64,000 bases of DNA from Lycorma delicatula (taxonomy: Eukaryota > Arthropoda > Insecta > Hemiptera > Fulgoridae), in NCBI RefSeq assembly GCF_047948215.1, contig NC_134456.1:12115730-12179729 (forward strand), written 5' to 3'. The translations under genes were made by a program, and so were the position numbers. Under the pieces are notes generated by a model, which was given only the letters and a program-made list of their open reading frames with translations, made no database searches and had not been told where the DNA came from. Shown here in pieces: positions 45,821-58,142 of this stretch (position 1 is its first letter; each line of letters opens with the position of its first letter).

Positions 45821-46840
45821 TTCTTTTTCTTTTTTTTTCCACTCTACTCCCCTGGGCCGGTCCGACTGGTTGGTATTGCGCCACCCAGAGGAGTGACTGG
45901 TAAACTCTAACGAGCCTCCCCGCCTACCGGCTGAACGTCCGGCATGGCAGGTCGGCTCGCCGGTATCAGCTCTTTTGAGTGGTTTTCTGTTTGCCCATTT
46001 AGTAACCACGACATACCTCGAATAGCCGTAACGTGGCACCGGGTCTTTTGTTACTCTTCTTCTTCATCAGAACCTATCTAAACCTTTGGAGTCCTCAGTG
46101 GATCATCGAGAACGACACACCTCAGCGTGCCGTCTCTCACCACTGAGGCTGTCCACCCTGCCCTATTCTGCACTAGTAACCTAGTCGCCTTTCATCTATA
46201 TCCTTCTCTGTTAATACTGCTACTATAAATTCCGTAACCTTCTTCCAGTTTATTTCGCTCCTCAACATGTGCTCTAGGACCTTTGCTGGGCTCATACCTA
46301 TTATGCCACAGTTCCTCCTTTTAATTGCCCACCTCTCGCAGCAGAAAAATGTGTGTTCTGCATTGTCAATTCTCTCACAATACATACATTCTGGACCTGG
46401 CCTTCTTCCAACACGATGGAGGTACTCATTGAAATTGCCATGACCTGTAAAAAACTGCGTGATATGATAATTTAACTCACCATGTTTCCTGTCTAACCAT
46501 AGTGCAAGATCTGGAATCAGCTCCTTCGTGCGTCTGGCTGGTCCATCCTCCTGCCATCTATTTTGCCATCTACGTCTAAGTCTATCTTTTACTTCATCTG
46601 CTTCGAGGCCTTGCGCCCTCTCGACTCTATTTAGGGCCATTAAGTCTATTGGTGGCACCCCAGACAACACGCACAACGCCTCATAGGAGACCGTAAGCTG
46701 AAACAACCCCCAGTAACAGCCACCTATGAGTACTAACCAGTCTGTTCAAATTTCTTTTAACCCTGACTGAGTGCCACCACACTGGTACTGCATATAACAT
46801 CATGGATGTCACTGTGGACGCTATCGCCCTTCGCTTAGAT
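45821..46840 (-). mobile_element. R1-clade LINE, 5'-truncated, in SINE-1
   Basis: About 1020 bp. The T-rich start (TTCTTTTTCTTTTTTTTCC) is the complement of an A-rich tail; about 350 bp of GC-rich 3' UTR (45841-46170) follows, then the C-terminal part of ORF2. A perfect 12-bp duplication, GGATGGTCGACC, flanks it (45809-45820 and 46841-46852). The GC content of the insert is markedly above its AT-rich surroundings, and one frameshift separates its two coding segments, so the copy looks younger than most elements here. Confidence 0.88.
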
Positions 46841-46878
46841 GGATGGTCGACCTGAGTCTGTACAAGACTACACCTCAT
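46173..46878 (-). pseudogene. R1-clade ORF2 C-terminus with CCHC zinc knuckle
   Basis: Two overlapping frames. The upstream one gives HPSKRRAIASTVTSMMLYAV then PVWWHSVRVKRNLNRLVSTH, the segment after the polymerase domain. The 177-residue downstream frame has VPPIDLMALNRVERAQGLEA, a basic RRRWQNRW stretch, DLALWLDRKHGELNYHITQF, LTGHG-like FTGHGNFNEYLHRVGR and a zinc knuckle CMYCERIDNAEHTFFCC (C-x2-C-x7-H-x4-C), followed by about 45 residues. This arrangement is typical of the R1 clade (R1, TRAS, SART, Waldo). The coding end of the frame at about 46840 is the truncation point; residues beyond it come from the flanking SINE. Confidence 0.85.
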
Positions 46879-46925
46879 TATTTATGTCATACATATCATC
46901 CTCATCTAATTGTGTCGTAGAGTGG

Positions 46926-49770
46926 GGATGGTTGCTTATTATCCACTACTAGTTATACATTTTGAAAATATAGTATCAAAAACTTTTTATTTAATATTCA
47001 CCCCTCCCCAAAAAAATTACTACATATTTTTCTTTATTTAGCTGCATCTTGCTTTATAAAAAGAGTTCATGGGTGTTTTTTGCACTGTTTTTTGTATCAA
47101 TTGGCTTTCAAACCATTACATAGGTTTTTCCATCCCGCTCCAGGTCTGTGGTAACAAAAAATATTTTTTTCTAATTTTTAAAAACATTTAATTTCATTTT
47201 AAATTTAAATCCATTGTCTGTACATAAAAAAAATCCATCCCGCAAGTCATCCATTGAATTTAAAATGTAAAAAATTTTGTAGCCCTTACACTTAGGAAAA
47301 ATTTCCATAATCTTTCTAGAAAATAACAATTTTGTTTATTTAGAATTACGGCTGTATCTTTGCATTTTTAAAAGATATTTTTTGTTTTTATTATCATCAC
47401 TTAGAGATTAATTTCATAAGGATTAATTTTAACCAAATTCTTCCCTCTTGAGTATGGGAGACCCCAAAATAAAAAAAAAACTTTCGTAATTTTCAATTTT
47501 TAATATTCAAAACGTAGTTTTTTAAACAGTCACGAAAATAATTTATTATTCCTCTCTTGATGGAGAAGCTCACTTACTGTTTAAAAATTACAAATTTTTT
47601 TTTTAATTGTGATTTTAAATAAATTAAAATCAATTTTAGTGAATAGTTATAAAAAAAAAAAACTCTGATGAATGAACTTCCAAATCTTCCAAAAATTGAA
47701 ATGATATTTTTCGAAATTTTGATGCTAATATACTAATATAAATTTTTTATTGCTTATTTTAAGGATTCAAAAATAAAATTCCAAGATTTAAATATAATTA
47801 AACAAGTAATTTTATATTTAGTAAAAAAAAAAAATTAAATCCGTAATATTAAAATTTATTACGATAACTTTTATAACTCTTTTGATAATAAGAGAACACA
47901 AAACAGTAGATGCACTGTTTGCATTAACTGTTCAGTTTTCTTTTAAGTCCTCTAACTAAATAATCAGTTTATTTTTGTATTTATTTATTTATTTATTTAT
48001 CATAAATTTAGAAATAAATATGTTCACATAAAAAGTGAAAAAATTACAATTTTAGTTTTTTTCAGAAAACAAAAAAAGAATTCCACCAAGAAAGTTTTTT
48101 TTCAAAAGTGAATTGCGTAACTTGACCGGTGTGCCGGGAAAGTTTACCGATTCAATTTTTTTTAAAATAGGAGACAAAAATTTATCAAAATAAAGAGATT
48201 TATATTTTTCCGGGAGATTATATCCGGTACATTTTATAACTGGGATAACGTTTTATCTTCTCTACTTTGTTATATAGCATGAAAGCAGAGACCATGAAAT
48301 AAGCACTATAAGAGATATTGAGGCTTTTAATGTGTTGAAGAAGATTATACACAATAGTACAGACGGAAGAAGTAACTAATGTGAAAGATCTGTGAAATAT
48401 GAAAAAGAAATTTATGGAGGTTGAAATTACAAAATTGGAATAATTGAATAGAATAACTATAAAAGAAGAAATTATTCATAACTAAGAGGCATATGTTTGG
48501 GTAAGCGAGAGAAATATCCCGGTTTAAAATCCAAGAGATTGGTATGAATTTGGTTCAAATAGGCTGATAAAAGCTGTTGTTAAGTGATGAATTGTCATGA
48601 CAATTTCAATTAAAAAAAATTCGTATTAAAAGAAGGTCTAAAAATTTATTTTGAATTTCTTTGATCAGTTTAATATTAAATTATTGATCAAGTAATTAGT
48701 GAAAAACTTGAAATTTAAAAGAGGAAATGAATTTATTAAATGAGATTCAACTAAATATTATATTAATTAATCATTTTCAACATTATATATTCAACTGAAA
48801 AAGAAAATTATTAAAGAAATTAATTTTCATTTCTATTATTCCGGTACAATTTTCCATGTAGATTTTCAGAGCGTTGAATTATTAAAAAATAGTTACTGAG
48901 AAAATCAATTAAATATTGAAATCAAGGTTAAAAGCAAAACAAGAAACGCAGTATCATTTTTTAATGCTAAATAAAAGAGAGAAATATTACCTTGCATTTA
49001 AAAAAAAAAAAAACATTTTCAATTAAAATTTAATCATGTAACTTGAATAATTCATATATTTACTCAAGTACAGTGTTTACGCTTAGCCGTTTACTTGAGG
49101 TATAATATTATTTAAAAACAGAGCAATTATAAAAGGATTGGATTTTGAATGGCGTAATTTTAAAATGGGCAGGCAGAACTGCTCTCCAAATACTTAGTAA
49201 TTCTAGAATGACTTTACATCTTAATTTAGTCCAATCAGTACACTAATTAAATTCTAATTAGAGCAACAGTAAACTTTCCTTTATACACGTGATAAGGAAC
49301 TTCTAATATAGGAGAGTATAAATAACTAGTATTACAATATATTTATCAAAAAAAATTTGATATCAACGTTCATTTTCTTGGTTTTAAATGAATTTTGTAG
49401 GGTATAAGATATACTAAGCCTGAGCTAGATTTGAATCCAGAAATTTTCCGATTAGAGGCAGATTATTTATGATTAAAAACATAGTTAACTATATAACTAT
49501 GTTTTAAAATTGTTTTCTTATGAAATTAATTTTTTTATTTGCTTTAAACGAATAATGTGTTACCAACAACCAAAAAAATTACATCCTTTGTTGATGTTGG
49601 TTTATAGACATCAAAACACTTATAAAAATATTTTTTTTATTTATTATAAAAATACAGCAACTTTACAATCTGTTACATTAAGTAGTCACAGACCCAGCGG
49701 CTGGTGACTTAACGATAACAACGAAATGAAAGAAAGAAAATAAAAGAGCACTTCGTACAGACAGATCATA
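46926..49770. other. AT-rich unannotated stretch
   Basis: Long homopolymer-rich AT DNA with TTTATTTATTTATTTATC near 47985-48002. At 49380-49460 a weak minus-strand SINE-2-like segment (GGATTCAAATCTAGCTCAGGC) is present. No gene recognised. Confidence 0.5.
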
Positions 49771-49774
49771 AAGT

Positions 49775-50275
49775 CACCTAATTGAAACGATAAGGCAGAA
49801 CAAGAATATTGTTCCTTAGCAAACTTGAAAAATCGCTGATCTTATGGTCCAATAAATTGATCGCCAAATAATTCGGGTGCCGAACCAAATGACTTTGATA
49901 CCGTAGGCTGACCAGAGAGATTTCCTGCCGAACGGTTCGCAACTTAAGATCGTTATATATGAGGCTATTGCTTATGTACCAGGGCATGTTTAGCGTTTTT
50001 CGCAATGTTTTTGTCTGGTACTGTTCAAGTATGTCAATACTGGAGTTGAACGTTGTACCCCACAATTCAAGTCCAAAGAGGGTTGAAATCTGATTTATAA
50101 ATCAATAATTTACTTTCTACTGAAAGCCGAAATCTATGTCCTATCATCCAATACATGCATTGAAACTTGAGATCCACTGTTTCCGCTTAGATTTGATATG
50201 TTTCGCCCAAGTAAGTCGCCGGTCAAGATGGAAACCCAAATATTTCCGATTCTGAGATCTCAGAATCAGAACATT
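49775..50275 (-). pseudogene. Jockey-clade LINE C-terminal remnant
   Basis: On the minus strand, KYLGFHLDRRLTWAKHIKSK (about 50250) is followed, after stops, by a 95-residue open frame: LWGTTFNSSIDILEQYQTKT, LRKTLNMPWYISNSLIYNDL, VRQEISLVSLRYQSHLVRHP and NLLDHKISDFSSLL. These correspond to the conserved C-terminal end of jockey polyproteins (YLG-x-LD-x-LTW-x-HI; QLWG...Q-x-KTLR...PWY...L). No A-tail or duplication was found. Confidence 0.8.
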
Positions 50276-50279
50276 GAAA

Positions 50280-50955
50280 AATGATAGTGATTTATTATTT
50301 TCTCACCCAGTTTTTCTTGATGTTTGGTAAAGTAATACTTATTAGGAGATACTATTTTGGTTTAATTAGGTTAAACATGTGCTACAATAGGTTCATATAA
50401 GATTTTGATGAAACTTTGAGTATAGCCTATTTTATTTAATGTCAAAATAAACTAATCTAAATAAAACTAACTTTTACCGATGCATTACATTACACTTAAG
50501 AAACTCTTTTTTGATATTCCAATATCAAATATCCCCTCCTCAGGGGATATTCAGTGAAAGTATATTTCTAAAAGATATTATAACAATATTATGTAAGTAC
50601 ATCCAAATTTTTGCGGGCGCAGATAGAGGTAACTACAATATCTTTTAACAAGATATATCGTTTGATTAAATGAACTTAAAGCGCCAAACAATCCGTAGTA
50701 ATTTTTTTACCTATTACAAAAACATCTATCTGACACTTATTAAAACAGCCGGGAAAGTATGTCTAAATTATTACAGTTTTCTTTTTCAGTATAAAAAACT
50801 AAATAGTAAGTTAAGTAATTTTAGTTTCATAGATTGTGAAGTTAGGAAAGCAATTTTATTTAATAATACAGTGTTTGTTTTATTAAGCCCCAGTTATTAG
50901 AGAAAAGAGTAAAGCAGAAAACAAACAAGCTTGGCTTTCATTGGCTTATATAATG
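50280..50955. other. Unannotated stretch
   Basis: AT-rich with a small palindrome-like block ATATCCCCTCCTCAGGGGATAT (50528-50549). No gene recognised. Confidence 0.45.
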
Positions 50956-50957
50956 GT

Positions 50958-51219
<262 letters not shown>

Positions 51220-51279
51220 AAGAAACTCGAAGAAACTCGAAAAAACGAGTTTAGTAATTAAAGCCGAGGATTATTTGAT

Positions 51280-52295
51280 AAATACAGTTTAGTCTGTGCG
51301 GAGTTTAAAAAAGAATTGTTTCGATTCACATATTACGTAAATAATTAATTATCTGAAATTATATATTCTTTAATAATAAATAAATATTCGTTTGTAAAGA
51401 GTAAATTTAAAATTAAAGATACAAAAATTTATTTTATCAGATTAGAGATTCAGTTCACATAACCCATTGCTTCATGCCTCACTGCGCTGCCTCCACCAAA
51501 GCCTCACCATTGCACTGCCTCATGCAAAGATTTTTTGTAAACAGTGTAGAAGATTATTTTCTGTTTGTAAACCTTTAGTTCTGGATTTTTAAAGATGGTT
51601 TTATAAAAGATAATACATTATTTTTATACAGTTTTTAAAAAATAGGGTTTAATGCAAAGATTTAAAAAAAATTTATATTACCAATTTAATTGTTATAATT
51701 TTACTTAAAAATTCAATTGTTCTTAAAGCAATTATTTTATTGAAACTAAGGAGAGTAAACTTTGTTTTACTTTAATATATTTTTGCTAAAACTGAACGAT
51801 TGTTGGTGACATAGTTACAGGCATAAAAACTGTTCCGTCCTTCCCAAGAGAAACAGACATTTCAAATCAGACATATTAGTGAAAATGAGAAATGAAATGG
51901 TTTTTAGTTATCTTTTTCACAGAACCCAGTACTGCTTCCACGTATTACTGCTCCAAATCCTAATAAACATATTCCATATTAAGCCGTTCAAGCAATTCTT
52001 CTGTTTAAAACAGGGCATTGTAGGAGTTTACCAGATTTCACTGTTCGTTCGATCTTTAGATTGGTTTTTATCAATACTACTTAAAGTTTTTCTCATCTAT
52101 ATTTTCTAAGATACAATTTTTAGCCGTCATATTTTTACTCTCTACAGCTATATGGCAGTGATAGTGCTGTACAGAGAAGCTCTTACATCAGTCCAAAATT
52201 CGATGTCGGGTTTATGTGAATGTCAGGCTTCTTTTATCGAAAAAGCCGATAAAGAGACTTCATAAAAAAAAATGTATTAAAAGTAGTATGAAATC
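51280..52295. other. Unannotated stretch
   Basis: A small CT-rich repeat, GCCTCACTGCGCTGCCTCC and TGCACTGCCTCATGC, lies at 51476-51526. Otherwise AT-rich, with no gene recognised. Confidence 0.4.
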
Positions 52296-52298
52296 CAA

Positions 52299-52615
52299 CC
52301 AGGTTGATCTAGTGGCTAACTTGTCATCGCAAATCAGCTGATTTCGGATTCATGAATTCTAAGGTTCAAACTTAGTAAAGGCAGTTACTTTTAAACAGAT
52401 TTGAATACCAGATCGTGGATACCGGTATTCTTTGGTGGTTGGGTTTTAATTAACCGCACTTCTTAGAAATGATCGACTTGAGACTGTACAAGACATGATA
52501 TATATGAATGTAAATGAAATGTATTTTATTAACATTCATACATATCATCATGATTCATCCTCTGAACTAGTACCATACGGTGGTTCCGGAGACTGACTAA
52601 ACAGAAAAAAAAGAA
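52299..52615 (+). mobile_element. SINE-1 copy, full length but diverged
   Basis: Head CAGGTTGATCTAGTGGCTAA (A box), CAAATCAGCTGATTTCGG, decayed B box GGTTCAAACTTAG, body CCAGATCGTGGATACCGGTA, TTTGGTGGTTGGGTTTTAAT, central repeat decayed to CTTAGAAATGATCGACTTGA, and 3' end CATACGGTGGTTCCGGAGAC then AAACAGAAAAAAAAGAAG. It contains a small extra AATG/CATT inverted block around 52498-52542. Confidence 0.85.
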
Positions 52616-52884
52616 GAAAAGTATTTGACACCTTAAAGAAGTTTGACAAACAAGCAATTAACCTACGTACTGCAAGTAGCATTAGAAGCCTTAAAGCTCT
52701 ATAAACCTAAAAAATATTTGCAATAGTATGACACCTTGAAGGAGAAGATTTAAAACAAACAATTAACGAACATATTCCAAGCTGCATGTTACACCCTGAC
52801 GGATTTTGTATAAATTTACTATTAAGGATTGTATTGTAAGTTGCGACTGACACCGTAAGGATACAAATTGGTTTGCTTGGCATT

Positions 52885-52980
52885 TCTTTCGCCACCACCC
52901 CATTCGGTCGCCCTAAAGCATAAGATCGATTGTCTATGTCACAAACGGCCACTGAGCCTCGAAAAATTTTAGCAACCACT
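52885..52980 (-). mobile_element. hAT-type terminal end
   Basis: The minus strand reads CAGTGGTTGCTAAAATTTTT-CGAGGCTCAGTGGCCG, a pattern typical of hAT terminal inverted repeats (CAGTGGTTCTCAAACTTTTT type, from memory). The following CTCTAAAT could be one side of an 8-bp duplication, but the partner and the other terminus were not found. Confidence 0.5.
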
Positions 52981-53284
52981 GCTCTAAATAGCTCCTAGAG
53001 CTTACCTAACAGCGTGAGCGGACTAAGCGCGGTGCCATACACAACCGGCTTACGTATCCCAACCGCTCGCTTGTCATATATTTATTAAAATGTGTAGGTG
53101 CACCCCCTCAGCCACTAAAATAATGTATGATATCCATAAATTAAAATTTACTTTGTCTAGACACAATTCGCTGCCACGCATAGGTCGCTGAATGCCAAGA
53201 AGTACCTGTCCACCAAATTAAGCGCTGGAGCCTAAATTGGCTGGTGGTCAGCCATATATATATATATATCTAGGTTAGCTTCAC

Positions 53285-53765
53285 TAAGCACTGCGGTAAG
53301 AGTCTTTTCCCTTAGATAAACAACTGATATCGGTTGAATATAGCAACCGCTTCAAGGAATATTCCCACACGGTCCGACAATTCAGCTCTCGCTCCATTGA
53401 CTCGTCGTTCGTGAGTGGCCAATTTTCCCCATGACCTCTAAGTTCCAGGGTGACCGGTTCTCTGGCCCTCCCAAGAGCAGGGCAGTCAAACATCAGGTGT
53501 TCATTTGAATGGACCTCCCCGCATACGCACAGCTAATCAACTGCCAGGCGGGACCGAAACAGATATTGGTTCAAACTAACATGGTTGGTGAGCACCCGTT
53601 GCCCTTAAAAACGAGCTCGAGGCATACCATCCCCCCAGATCCTGTATAAACTTATACAAGAATCTTCCCTTAGTCGTGGTGTCCCATTTCAGCTGCCATG
53701 CTTCCATCGCGAAGCTCTGCAGCCTCTTCTGCAGGCGGGAGATGGGCAATTTAGGTCCGGTGCAT
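53285..53765 (-). pseudogene. LINE RNase H end and C-terminal zinc knuckle
   Basis: Minus strand: GPKLPISRLQKRLQSFAMEA then WQLKWDTTTKGRFLYKFIQD, a frameshift, then VLTNHVSLNQYLFRSRLAVD, an in-frame stop, and LCVCGEVHSNEHLMFDC (C-x1-C-x7-H-x4-C) followed by PALGRAREPVTLELRGHGEN. This is the linker after RNase H plus the zinc knuckle seen at the end of I/jockey-type LINE proteins. GC-rich non-coding sequence at 52985-53280 may be its 3' UTR. Confidence 0.75.
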
Positions 53766-55400
53766 TGTGATCACCGTTCCGCTCCGGTACTGACCAGCTA
53801 ACCGAAAGGATAAATTATGCAGTGAAAATAGTAACAGTTTATTACGATTTAACTAAATTTTTCACCGTAAGGCACAACCATTTTGCAAAGAAAGTAATAA
53901 TAGTTTATGATTTAGCTAAACTTTTTGTAGGTTTATTCATAAAAAGCAAACCGTAGTTCGCGTGAGTAAGATTGAGGTTATAACCTATTAAAAGGTGAAA
54001 TAAAATTTTTGTATTACCATATCCTATTACAGCTTAATACGGAGATATTAGCTATATTAAATATAGGCTTCCATATTAGCCGGTTCAATGTTACTACGAA
54101 CGAACTGCACAGCAACAAAATATAATCATTTTCTGATGCGCTATCATACGATATCGAATCAACGGTAACATGCTGATTTCCACCAATACAGAAAGAAAAG
54201 TCGCTGAACGACGACACGTATGTGCGTGGTCAGCAAGCGGCATTTATACAAGACCACGCGCCTGCAATTATTAACAATATATTAGTAGTATTTATTTTAG
54301 TTAAGGCAGCATATTTAGAAGAATGTTTGGTGTATTTAATAATGCATTTATTCAAGTAGCAAAACAGGGATTTTTTTTAGAATATAAGTTTCTAAACAAA
54401 AAAAATTGTATGCATTAGCCTAAAGGTAATTTTGGAATAAAGTAGGACAAGCGTCAATGATTTACTTACTAATGAATATTTCTATCAATAAATATACAGT
54501 GAAATATTTTTCCTGTACCATCAGCAATATCTTTTTCTATGTCTGTATTATATTTGAATTACGCGGCTGAAACCTGTTTCATAATGATCCTCATTATGAA
54601 ACAGATTTTCATTACGATACAGGTGTTCAACCAATCAAAAGTGGTTATCTCTTTACAACCACTGACCAATCAGAAGCGGATACTGTTTAATGTATGAGCT
54701 GTTTTTAGGATGATTTCATAAGAAAGCTACCTTTTGTAATGGGTACCGTAATTCGACATATCTTCGCTTTCATGAAAAACCACCGTCAGTTCAAAAGTTT
54801 ATATATATATTTCACTTTCTTGTGGACACGATAACTGCCGTAATTTTGCGTCAATCACTTTCAAATTGAGCATAAAATATAAAATCTCGGTCGACTTTGT
54901 TAATGGGTAAAATCGGACCATGAGTGGAAATTGTGGGGGGGCTTTTTCGAAAAAACAAAATATCGCTATAACTTTCTTATTAACTGAAATATCGAATTCC
55001 TTTAAAGTTCCTACTATTCTTTGGATAAGGCCTAAAAACTATCTCAGTAAAGTTTTTTGGTATCACCAACCAGCCAGGGATGAAAAAAATGGGGTTTCGA
55101 AGATAAAAAAAATCATACTTCCCTTAATAGGCACAGTATCTAATCGTTTTAAAATGTTCGTTAGTTCTCTAAACATTACCTAATACTTTTGTCTGTAACA
55201 ATTTTTGATATGATTGACTCTTACGGCAAAAAGAAAATGTTGCTGGAATTGTAAGAAGATATGGCTAGTCGTATGGTAAAGATATACAACTTTTTTCACA
55301 TGCAACCATTGTCGCATCGAATAAATTTGAAGTTTTTCTTAACTTTAAGATGGAAATCTTTTTTATCCCCTACTTAGTACCGGTGAAATCTACCTCCACC
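53766..55400. other. Unannotated stretch with hairpin and CCAAT motifs
   Basis: A perfect 14-bp stem with a 3-base loop, CTGTTTCATAATGA / TCATTATGAAACAG, lies at 54574-54604. Two ACCAATCA motifs follow at about 54631 and 54664. A block at 54880-55180 reads as a possible repeat; no recognised protein. Confidence 0.45.
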
Positions 55401-55409
55401 GTTCGGCTT

Positions 55410-55463
55410 AATACTGAGTCAGATTAAAATCTTTGTAAAAAAATTTTAATCCGACTCAGTATT
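55410..55463. repeat. Near-perfect 21-bp inverted repeat
   Basis: AATACTGAGTCAGATTAAAA-T and ATTTTAATC-CGACTCAGTATT pair at 20 of 21 positions around a 12-base loop. No transposon context is visible. Confidence 0.85.
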
Positions 55464-55469
55464 TAGAAA

Positions 55470-56810
55470 GCAGGAATTAATTTGAAAGTACACCAATATT
55501 TATATGTTTCTATATTATACTTTATATCTTTTTATTTATTATGTAGGATTTTGAGGATTTATATCTGTCTTCCTCAATCGACCGATATAAAAGAAAAGGC
55601 AGAACTTATAATCAAACGCTTTCGAAAAAAAGTTGAATGTATTCCATAAACAATGAATTCTATTATCGATTTAAATCAAAAATCTATATTGTTTCTCAGC
55701 CGTAGAAAAAAATATCTAACTCTTTATAATGGCAATTTATGCAATCTAGCGAGCTTACGGCATTCGCCAAGGCTAGAGTCGTAACTTACTTCCCACTCGT
55801 GCATTAATGGGTATTATTATAGGTTCGTTGCATAATTAACTATTATTAGATGACTCAATAAAAAACTAAAATATATTTTTTAACGAATGAAAATATTAAA
55901 CAATAACTATCCGAAAGAAAAATTTTCATTTTTTTTAAAAAATGATTCTTAATTCATAAATAAATAATGTAAAAATATACTTAAAAATTGATAAAGCTAT
56001 TATGTTTTGTTTGTATTATTATTTATTTTTTTATATTGCTATGAGATTTGGAAATTTATATATCTAACTATAATGAAGCTACGGAAAATCCAACTCCCAA
56101 AGTTAATACATTGAAGTAGGTTTTTTCTGCGGTTTATAATGTAAATATTGGACTTGAAATAGCGTTCCACAACTACAAGTTCAGTTTGAGATCCTCTAGA
56201 GATGTCTGACTCCTCATATTCTAATGAAAAAATGTTGATCTTTTATATACGTACAATGGATTTTTACATTTTATAAATTTTAATTTCAGTATAAATTTTG
56301 CTAAAACGTTTCTCAAATTTATTATCTTTTTCTTAACACAAGATTAATACCACATCAGTTTTTTTTTATTTAAGATTATATTTAGGTATGGGTGTTCTAC
56401 ACTCACTTCTATTAAATAACCTATCTTCATGAAGTATTTTATCTTTCTCTCACAAATTTTCGTAGCATCTCTTTCTTCCCATCTTTTTTTTATACTTTCT
56501 TAGCTGACGTATACTTTACTTTCATGGCAATTTCATTTCTACCCCTATTACATTGTGCTCTATATCTGCATTTCACCTACATCACTTGTGTAAATTGCTT
56601 CCGTAGCGACAAACGCTCAACTTAAGACTCCTGTTCTTTTTCTATAGTTTTATAATCCATCTTTACTTGGCATTTCAGACATGTGCTGTGTGTTAGCACA
56701 CATATGCGTCTAAGTAAAAAAGTAGTATAATTAAATTCATTCAAAAATAAATTTTATTTCTTTCTATAATTTACCATACGTATCGCATTTCTTGATATCA
56801 TAACGCGCGC
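55470..56810. other. AT-rich unannotated stretch
   Basis: No gene or repeat family recognised; pyrimidine-rich on the + strand from about 56340 to 56660. Confidence 0.45.
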
Positions 56811-56811
<1 letters not shown>

Positions 56812-56861
<50 letters not shown>

Positions 56862-56925
56862 CGCGCGCGCGCGCGTGTGTGTGTGCGTGTGTGCGTGTGT
56901 GTGTGTGCGTGTGCGCGCCCACGAG
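56812..56925. repeat. Compound microsatellite (TA)n-(GT)n-(GC)n-(GT)n
   Basis: A TA run of about 30 bp, GTGTGTGT, then CGCGCGCGCGCGCG (about 56861-56874), then mixed GTGTGCGT. A run of alternating purine-pyrimidine throughout. Confidence 0.95.
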
Positions 56926-56929
56926 CGTG

Positions 56930-58125
56930 CCAAATAATGTACATACCAAATAATCTATATAAAATTTATAATTACGGTTGGAGTTAATGGTTTTTTTTTT
57001 AGTAATATTTCTTCTTTAATTCACATTCTTACACAAGAAATTCATCATCAAGAAATATTTTACCTATTATTTATATATTTTATAAATATAAATACAAGTA
57101 CATGAACATTCAATCATAGATGATTAATTTACTCTATTCTTTCATAGCTGAACTTAAAAAACAAAAAACAAAATAATAATAAACCATCCATATACTAATT
57201 AAATATAATAATAATTCATTTTCGCAAATTACAATAATAATGTGGAGAAGAAGGCCATACACAATTATATGGATTAATTAATACATCGTGCTTGTTCAAT
57301 TTAGTTGAAAAATTGATCAGAGTATAACTGAAAAGTTATACTAAAAAAGTTATTAAAAGTTATTTGTTGTTTGGATTATTCTACTTTTTTCATTAATTAT
57401 ATTACTTTTAAAAACATTTTCAGACAGATCCGGTTTCCTTCTATTAATTTTAGTAATTTAATATTTTTTAGTTTCTGAAAATTTTTGTTACCAATACAGT
57501 GTGATGTTCGGAAATTAATACTAATTTTTATGTCGTTTATCCTCTGATGATGATTTTATTTGCAAGTATATAATTTACATCCTTTCTTTGCTTTCTGTGC
57601 AACTATTTTTTTTAAACACCACATTAAAGTTATTCTATCTTTATTTATTTAATTATTGTTTCTTTTTTGTCTATTTTATTAACTATGTCAAAGTTACTCA
57701 CTCGTTTATTAAATTCATTATGTCTTATTATTTGATTTAGTATTTCATCTACAATTTTCTTTGCATTTTGTTTTTATAACAGTTTTCTTTTCCTATTAAT
57801 TTATTTAAAAAAATACATAAAATGATGCATTTTATATATTTTTTATGCGGTATGAATATATTGAAAATATATGAACTGCAAGTCAAGCGCTTATTTTTGT
57901 ATTTTTATGAATTCAATATCTATTGTATTATTTTCGCTTTAATTTGTATTTTAAGAAATGTACGATACTGTTTATTTCTTCTGAAATTGAATTTGAAATT
58001 GAATTTTGTTGTTTGGTTTGTTAATACATGTTTAATAAAACAGTCATTTACTTTCTATAATTTGTTATATCGTCATATCTTCATATTATGTATTAATTAA
58101 TCATTTCTTTTAATAAAAATGTGCA
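56930..58125. other. AT-rich unannotated stretch
   Basis: No gene recognised. An open frame at 57822-58100 is very AT-biased (rich in F, I, L, Y, N) and lacks motifs. Confidence 0.45.
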
Positions 58126-58142
58126 GTTGCTTTAATGGGTAG

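Larger units (their letters stand above)
45705..46925 (+). mobile_element. SINE-1 (3'-variant) split by R1-clade LINE
   Basis: Left part to 45820: TTTTATACGGATTTGGGTAT, GGTTGGGGTTAAATTAACCA, CACGTCTCAGGATGGTCGACC. Right part from 46841: GGATGGTCGACCTGAGTCTG, TACAAGACTACACCTC, CATCATCCTCATCTAATTG-like text and TGGTTGCTTATTATCC, the variant 3' end. The head is missing or rearranged; a 12-bp inverted repeat, GCAACTAGTAAA / TTTACTAGTTGC, lies at 45701-45712 and 45740-45751. Confidence 0.75.

Noticed and set aside
45806..46039. 77-codon minus-strand frame, Arg/Gly-rich
   Set aside because: Falls in the 3' UTR and tail of the R1-clade element, after the end of ORF2; compositional artefact of its higher GC.
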